Part shown: positions 40,017 through 43,905 of the stretch, one piece after another | Layout: the number at the start of each line of letters is the position of its first letter | Position numbering within the stretch: the first letter of the stretch is position 1 | Source: Methylobacterium platani | GTDB lineage: Bacteria > Pseudomonadota > Alphaproteobacteria > Rhizobiales > Beijerinckiaceae | Direction of reading: 5' to 3' | Assembly: GCF_001653715.1 (NCBI RefSeq) | Contig: NZ_LWHQ01000052.1 | Span: forward strand, 1 to 43,905 | Length of the DNA: 43,905 nucleotides | Translations under genes and position numbers: made by a program | The notes under the pieces: model-generated | The model's input: the letters and a program-made list of their open reading frames with translations, nothing else | The model's database searches: none | Told to the model about the DNA's origin: nothing

Positions 40017-40313
40017 ATGATGCAGATTGCCGCCTTCCTGGTGTTCCTCGCCATGGGCGTGACCAACCTCCTGGCGGTGCAGGCCGGGCTGACGGCGGTG
40101 CTGGGCGTGCCGGTGCTGCTCGCCCTCGTGGTCGCGGTGCCGGTCTTCTACTTCCGCTTCGTCGGCTCGGCGGCGGGCATCGTCGGGGCGATCGTCGGCT
40201 GGCAGATGTCGCCGCCGCTGGCGGTGCTGCTGTTCTGCTGGCCGGTGCTGGTCTACGGCTTCCTGCGCGGCGGGGCCGAGGCCCGGACCTTCCTCGCCCG
40301 GCGCGCCGCCTGA
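40017..40313 (+). CDS. Small polytopic membrane protein, 98 aa
   Basis: Three or four hydrophobic helices: FLVFLAMGVTNLLAVQAG, VPVLLALVVAVPVFYFRF, GIVGAIVGWQM and LLFCWPVLVYGFL. Two adjacent ATGs (40017, 40020). Compact with few charges; unknown function. The 290 bp before it hold no gene I can support. Confidence 0.7.
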   Translation: MMQIAAFLVFLAMGVTNLLAVQAGLTAVLGVPVLLALVVAVPVFYFRFVGSAAGIVGAIVGWQMSPPLAVLLFCWPVLVYGFLRGGAEARTFLARRAA

Positions 40314-40554
40314 GCCGCCCGGCCCCGCGCGTCCGGCACGCGCGACTTGTCACGCCCCGGCCGGTCGTCGCCGTCGCGAGGCCCGAGCGGGCCGGCTCCT
40401 CCCTGCACGATGCCGCAGGGGCAGAACGCAAGGGCGCTTCGCGGCCATCCCCAGGTTTTTTCATCTAAGTCTTTGTCGCGGATGCACTTTCCACCGGGAT
40501 GAGGGCATACTGGCTTCGTCGCGCCGAGGGTTGCGCAGAGCGGGGCGGTGGAGC

Positions 40555-41517
40555 GTGCGGGACGGAAACGGGCGATTCGGCCTCGGCCTGGCGGCACTCG
40601 CCGCCGTCGCCATTCCGTTCGCCGTGATCGCGGTCCTCGATCCGCGCATCGGCCTGCTGCGCCCACGCCCGGCGGGCGAGGCGGCCCAGGCTCCCCTCAC
40701 GGCCCCCGCCGACGCTCCGGCCCGCCGGCCGCCGCGCGAGGCCGGAGCGGACGAAGCCGGATCTGAGGCCAGGACGTCCGAGGCCAAGACGTCCGACACG
40801 AAGTCCCCCGACGCCCCAACCTCCGCCATCAGGCCCTCGAACACCTGGACCGAGAGTCCCGGGCGCCCCTGCCCGATCTGCACGGCCACCGAGCCGGCCC
40901 CGCCGATCCGGGGCACGCTGCCGGATCCCGACATCCAGATCCCCGACGTGGCGGCCGAACGCGCCGCCCAGCGCGCGCGGCTGATCGGCTGGACCGCCCA
41001 TCCCGACCGGGTGTCGGGCTCGGCCACCGCCCTCGACCTGATCGGCCTCGTCTTCACCGCGCCGCGGGAGGCCGGGGCCGGCTACCGGCCGCTCGCGATC
41101 GATCTCGCCGGGGCGCCCGACCGCGCCGTGGTGGTGGTGACCGAGCAACCGGTGACCCTCGCCGTGACGAGCGTCCCGCCCGACCGCGCCGGGGCGCTCG
41201 GCGTCGAGTCGAGCGCCGCCTTCGGGCTGGCGGACGGGCGCTCCGGCCTGCTCGCGGGGTTCCGCGCTCTGCCCTACGGCGCCGCCGCGGTCGCGCCGGT
41301 GCTCGATCCGCTGCGCTTCGGCCCCGGGACCCTGCGCGGCTTCTGCGCGGCCCTGCGGCTGTGGGCCCTGCAGTTCGGCCTGCCGACCGGCCGCACCCGC
41401 TACACCCTGATCGAGAACCCGACCCGGATCGCGCTCGCCGGCGAGGCGCTGCAGACCGACGGCACCGCCCGCGGCCGGGTCTCCGGCCGGCGGCTCGCCC
41501 GGCTGTGCCGGGTGTGA
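40555..41517 (+). CDS. Membrane-anchored hypothetical protein
   Basis: 320 aa from a GTG start. One N-terminal helix (about residues 7-27) anchors it. A low-complexity Pro/Ala/Ser/Thr linker (about 30-90) contains repeated SEAKTSDTKS-like units, then a CPIC pair (in GRPCPICTATEP) and a globular domain (about 120-320) ending RRLARLCRV. The CxxC suggests redox or metal contact but the fold is not recognised. TTG at 40531 is an alternative start. Confidence 0.7.
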   Translation: MRDGNGRFGLGLAALAAVAIPFAVIAVLDPRIGLLRPRPAGEAAQAPLTAPADAPARRPPREAGADEAGSEARTSEAKTSDTKSPDAPTSAIRPSNTWTESPGRPCPICTATEPAPPIRGTLPDPDIQIPDVAAERAAQRARLIGWTAHPDRVSGSATALDLIGLVFTAPREAGAGYRPLAIDLAGAPDRAVVVVTEQPVTLAVTSVPPDRAGALGVESSAAFGLADGRSGLLAGFRALPYGAAAVAPVLDPLRFGPGTLRGFCAALRLWALQFGLPTGRTRYTLIENPTRIALAGEALQTDGTARGRVSGRRLARLCRV

Positions 41518-41551
41518 CGGCGCCGCTCGACCCCGCCACCGGACGCGAGAA

Positions 41552-41575
41552 CGCCGGCCCCTCGCGGGGCCGGCG
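41552..41575 (-). terminator. GC hairpin downstream of degP
   Basis: Perfect 10-bp arms (CGCCGGCCCC/GGGGCCGGCG) with a TCGC loop lie between convergent genes, 22 bp past the degP stop. It could end both transcripts. No U-tract is visible. Confidence 0.6.
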
Positions 41576-41596
41576 CATCGTGTCGCGCTCGAAGGA

Positions 41597-43147
41597 TCAG
41601 CCGTTCTTCGTCTGCAGGCCGATCGCCACGAAGCGGGTGCCCTTGTCGTTCTTGATCCGCATCAGCACCGCCTTGCGGCCGTCGCTCTCCGCGGCGCGGA
41701 TGCGGGTGGCGACGTCGGACAGGGTCGAGACCGGCTGGCCGCCGACGTCGAGGATGACGTCGCCTTCCTGGATGCCCTTGGCCGCCGCCGGGCCGTCGGG
41801 ATCGACGCCCATCACCGCGACGCCCTCCTGGCCGGCGCCGACCTGGGCCGCCGGGGCGAGGTTCAGACCGAGCCGCGGCTGGCTGTCGCCGCGGCTGCCG
41901 CCATTGTCGTTGGCCGCCACCTTGGTGTCGTTCGGCAGCGTGCCGAGGGTCACCTGGGCGTTCTCGGTCTTGTTGCCGCGGACATAGGTGAGGTCCACCT
42001 TGGTGCCGGGCTTCAGCGAGGCGATCTTGCGGGACAGCTCGCGGGCGTCGGTCACCGGCTCGCCGTTCACCGCCTGGACCACGTCGCCGGACTTCAGGCC
42101 CGCCTTGGCGGCGGGCGTGCCGTCCTGGGCGCTGTTCACCAGCGCGCCCTTGGCCTTGTCGAGGCCGAGGCTGTCGGCGATGTCCTTCGTCACCGGCTGG
42201 ATCTGCAGGCCGAGATAGCCGCGGGCGACCTTGCCGTCGGCGCGCAGCTGGTCGACCACCGCCTGCACCGTCTCGGACGGGATCGCGAAGGCGAGGCCGA
42301 CGTTGCCGCCGGACGGCGAGGCGATCGCGGTGTTGACGCCCACCACCTCGCCGGAGACGTTGAAGGTCGGCCCGCCGGAATTGCCCTTGTTGATCGGCGC
42401 GTCGATCTGCAGGAAGTCGTCGTAGGGGCCGGCGCCGATGTCGCGGCCGCGGGCCGAGACGATGCCGGCGGTCACCGTCCCGCCGAGGCCGAACGGGTTG
42501 CCGATCGCCACCACCCAGTCGCCGACCTGCGGCGCGCCGTGGGCGAGCTTCACGTAGGGGAAGGGCGCGCCGTCGGTGACCTTGAGGAGCGCGAGGTCGG
42601 TCTTCGGGTCGGTGCCGATGATCTTCGCCGGCAGGGTGCGGCCGTCGTCGAGGGTGACCTCGACCGACTTGGCGTTGTTCACGACGTGGTTGTTGGTCAC
42701 CACGTAGCCGTCGGCCGAGATGAAGAAGCCAGACCCTTGCGCCGCGCCGCCGCCGTGGCGCTGCGGGCGCTGCATGCCGCCGCCCGGGCCGCCCTCGCCG
42801 AAGCGGCGGAAGAACTCGCGCAGCTGCGGCGGCACGTTCTGCGGGGCCTGCTGGCCGCCGCCCTCCTCGTCGTCCGAGGCGTCGTCCTTCAGCTTCACCT
42901 TCACCGAGACGACGCCCGGCTTCACCCGGTTGACGATCGGCGCGAAGCTGCCCGGCGGGTGCTCGGCCGCGGTGATCGGGGTCTGCGGCAGGGCCTGGGC
43001 GTAGGCCGGGGTGCTCGGCGGCAGGAAGGCGGTGCCCAGCGCGCCGGTGGCCACCAGGGTGACGGCCGCCACGGAGGTAAGGGCCTTGCGGTGGAAGCGG
43101 CGGGTCGCGGAGGCGGTGTCGCGGGAATGGTCGGTGGTCTGGGACAT
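41597..43147 (-). CDS. degP: Do-family periplasmic serine protease (DegP/HtrA)
   Basis: 516 aa. An N-terminal signal (SVAAVTLVATGALGTAFL, cut after AYAQA-like) leads to a trypsin-like domain with catalytic His154 (TNNHVV), Asp184 (DLALLK) and Ser257 (NKGNSGGP). Two PDZ domains follow (about 300-385 and 425-510). A Gln/Gly-rich LA-loop (about 90-135) contains GGGMQRPQRHGGG. It degrades or chaperones misfolded periplasmic proteins. ATG at 43147 gives the usual start. Confidence 0.95.
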   Translation of the reverse strand: MSQTTDHSRDTASATRRFHRKALTSVAAVTLVATGALGTAFLPPSTPAYAQALPQTPITAAEHPPGSFAPIVNRVKPGVVSVKVKLKDDASDDEEGGGQQAPQNVPPQLREFFRRFGEGGPGGGMQRPQRHGGGAAQGSGFFISADGYVVTNNHVVNNAKSVEVTLDDGRTLPAKIIGTDPKTDLALLKVTDGAPFPYVKLAHGAPQVGDWVVAIGNPFGLGGTVTAGIVSARGRDIGAGPYDDFLQIDAPINKGNSGGPTFNVSGEVVGVNTAIASPSGGNVGLAFAIPSETVQAVVDQLRADGKVARGYLGLQIQPVTKDIADSLGLDKAKGALVNSAQDGTPAAKAGLKSGDVVQAVNGEPVTDARELSRKIASLKPGTKVDLTYVRGNKTENAQVTLGTLPNDTKVAANDNGGSRGDSQPRLGLNLAPAAQVGAGQEGVAVMGVDPDGPAAAKGIQEGDVILDVGGQPVSTLSDVATRIRAAESDGRKAVLMRIKNDKGTRFVAIGLQTKNG

Positions 43148-43201
43148 CGGGGTTCTCTGAGGCTCCGTCTCACGATGGCCGCGCCGGCGGCCGTTCGATG
43201 G

Positions 43202-43214
43202 GGCCATTATGGCC
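43202..43214. promoter_or_regulatory. 13-bp palindrome upstream of degP
   Basis: GGCCAT-T-ATGGCC is self-complementary and contains CATAAT on the minus strand, a plausible -10 for degP. A matching -35 was not found. Confidence 0.35.
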
Positions 43215-43367
43215 GGCGGCCCTGACCGGCCCGTGGCGCGAAGATTACGGTTTCGTCAGGCGCCCCGCGCCCGGCCGCCCCGCCCTTCCCGGAGCGCAAT
43301 CCACCTCTGCCGCGAACCGGAAGGCCCGGCTGGTGTTGAACGCTTCGGAAAGAGCCGGAGAGGTCGA

Positions 43368-43655
43368 ATGTCGATGCCGTTGACCCGCGCCGCCACCCTG
43401 GCGGCAGCGGCCGGAATCCTGGCGTGTCTGGTCCCCGCCGAGGCGGGCGCCCAGGGCACCGAGCGGCAGCGCCTGGCCTGCATGACCGACGCGATGACGC
43501 TGTGCTCGCGCGACGTGCCGGACACGCGGCGCATCGAGCGCTGCCTGCGCCGCAACTACGCCCGCATCAGCGCCCCCTGCCAGGGGGAGCTGGACGCGGC
43601 CGCCGGGACCGCGCCGAGCCCGGATGCCGGCGGGGCCGTCCCGTCCGGGCGCTAA
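43368..43655 (+). CDS. Secreted Cys-rich-repeat protein
   Basis: 95 aa. A signal peptide (TLAAAAGILACLVPAEAGAQ) precedes a domain with four Cys: ACMTDAMTLCSRDVPD, then RIERCLRRNYARISAPC. This is like one copy of the bacterial GLG1-type Cys-rich repeat (PF00839). Two disulfides are likely in the periplasm. GGAGAGG precedes the ATG at 43368. Divergent from degP. Confidence 0.75.
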   Translation: MSMPLTRAATLAAAAGILACLVPAEAGAQGTERQRLACMTDAMTLCSRDVPDTRRIERCLRRNYARISAPCQGELDAAAGTAPSPDAGGAVPSGR

Positions 43656-43803
43656 GCAGATCTCGCCGAAGTGATTACCGGTTCGGCGCCAAGAATCTGC
43701 GACAAAACAAGAACCCAAGCGGGCGAAGCGTTGGCCTGCCCACGGTCCACGACACGAGCTCCGTCGCCCTGCGGTCGGCCTCGCGGCCCATCGTTGGCCG
43801 ACC

Positions 43804-43905
43804 CCCTTTCCCGGACGACTGGAGCGTCAGCGGAAGGAGATCCGGGATCCAGCCTGAAAAGTCGCGAAGCGTCCGCCTGTCTGCAACGCTGCAGACTATC
43901 GAGCC
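43804..43905. repeat. Dispersed repeat copy 2 (cut by the window end)
   Basis: Bases 43804-43853 are identical to 808-857, the left arm of the 172-bp palindrome, in the same orientation. After that the sequence differs, though CGCGAAGCG (43863-43871) echoes the inner arm of copy 1. The right arm would be beyond the window. Confidence 0.8.

Overview
The window is very GC-rich (by eye roughly 70% or more, third codon positions almost all G or C). Its gene content fits an alphaproteobacterium of the Methylobacterium/Methylorubrum type: a MetG without zinc knuckle followed by tatD and a PhnP-like hydrolase, a DUF6894 protein, a polyhydroxyalkanoate-granule family protein, a CrtI-like carotenoid desaturase next to DUF2141, and a complete kdp operon with extra tiny membrane proteins. 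The assignment is inferred from gene families and composition, not from a marker gene. I see no rRNA, tRNA, CRISPR array, transposase or phage gene.

Layout. 1-4124 (minus): a Ugp-like glycerol-3-phosphate/glycerophosphodiester ABC transporter (two permeases, binding protein) followed by a GpdQ-type phosphodiesterase. A long palindrome separates the last two genes and a candidate Pho box precedes the first. No ATPase gene is visible. 4481-6717: a MerR regulator with a classic 19-bp-spacer operator, a carboxymuconolactone-decarboxylase-like protein, and a convergent cytochrome P450. 6850-8484: a small membrane-anchored protein with a sigma-70 region 1.1-like domain, then a GCS2-type carboxylate-amine ligase. 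8531-10436: a divergent LysR / aldo-keto reductase pair. 10666-11268: an antitoxin-like plus cupin fusion. 11235-14425 (minus): metG-tatD-metallohydrolase. 14553-16415 (minus): a GH15 glucoamylase/trehalase-like enzyme. 16564-19172: DUF6894, an Rrf2 regulator, a short CDF transporter, a striking array of 21-bp tandem repeats and a decayed alpha/beta hydrolase. 19414-21084 (minus): a chemoreceptor. 21533-22796: MaoC hydratase and TrmH-type RNA methyltransferase. 22975-27205: CrtI-like desaturase, DUF2141 and a two-gene ABC exporter. 27222-30460: a secreted protein, an O-antigen-ligase-like polymerase, small membrane proteins and a PHA-granule protein. 30482-38979: the kdp operon with a KdpE-like direct repeat, a 27-aa peptide, kdpF, kdpA, a 61-aa membrane protein, kdpB, kdpC, kdpD, kdpE. 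38955-43655: small unknown genes and a DegP/Do protease.

How the genes work together. Two nutrient-scavenging systems stand out. One is phosphate-linked (Pho box, Ugp, GpdQ-like) and one is for potassium (KdpE site, Kdp pump, KdpDE). The phosphodiesterase appears to have lost a 32-residue stretch with a catalytic metal ligand. The window is rich in short tandem duplications: 21 bp x 12, 15 bp x 3, 15 bp x 2 twice, 27 bp x 2 and 17 bp x 2. One of them has rebuilt the kdpC-kdpD junction. A 50-bp sequence is identical at 808 and 43804 and marks a dispersed palindromic repeat family. Best candidates for under-described biology: the membrane-tethered sigma 1.1-like protein, the antitoxin-cupin fusion, the 21-bp array and the extra Kdp micropeptides.
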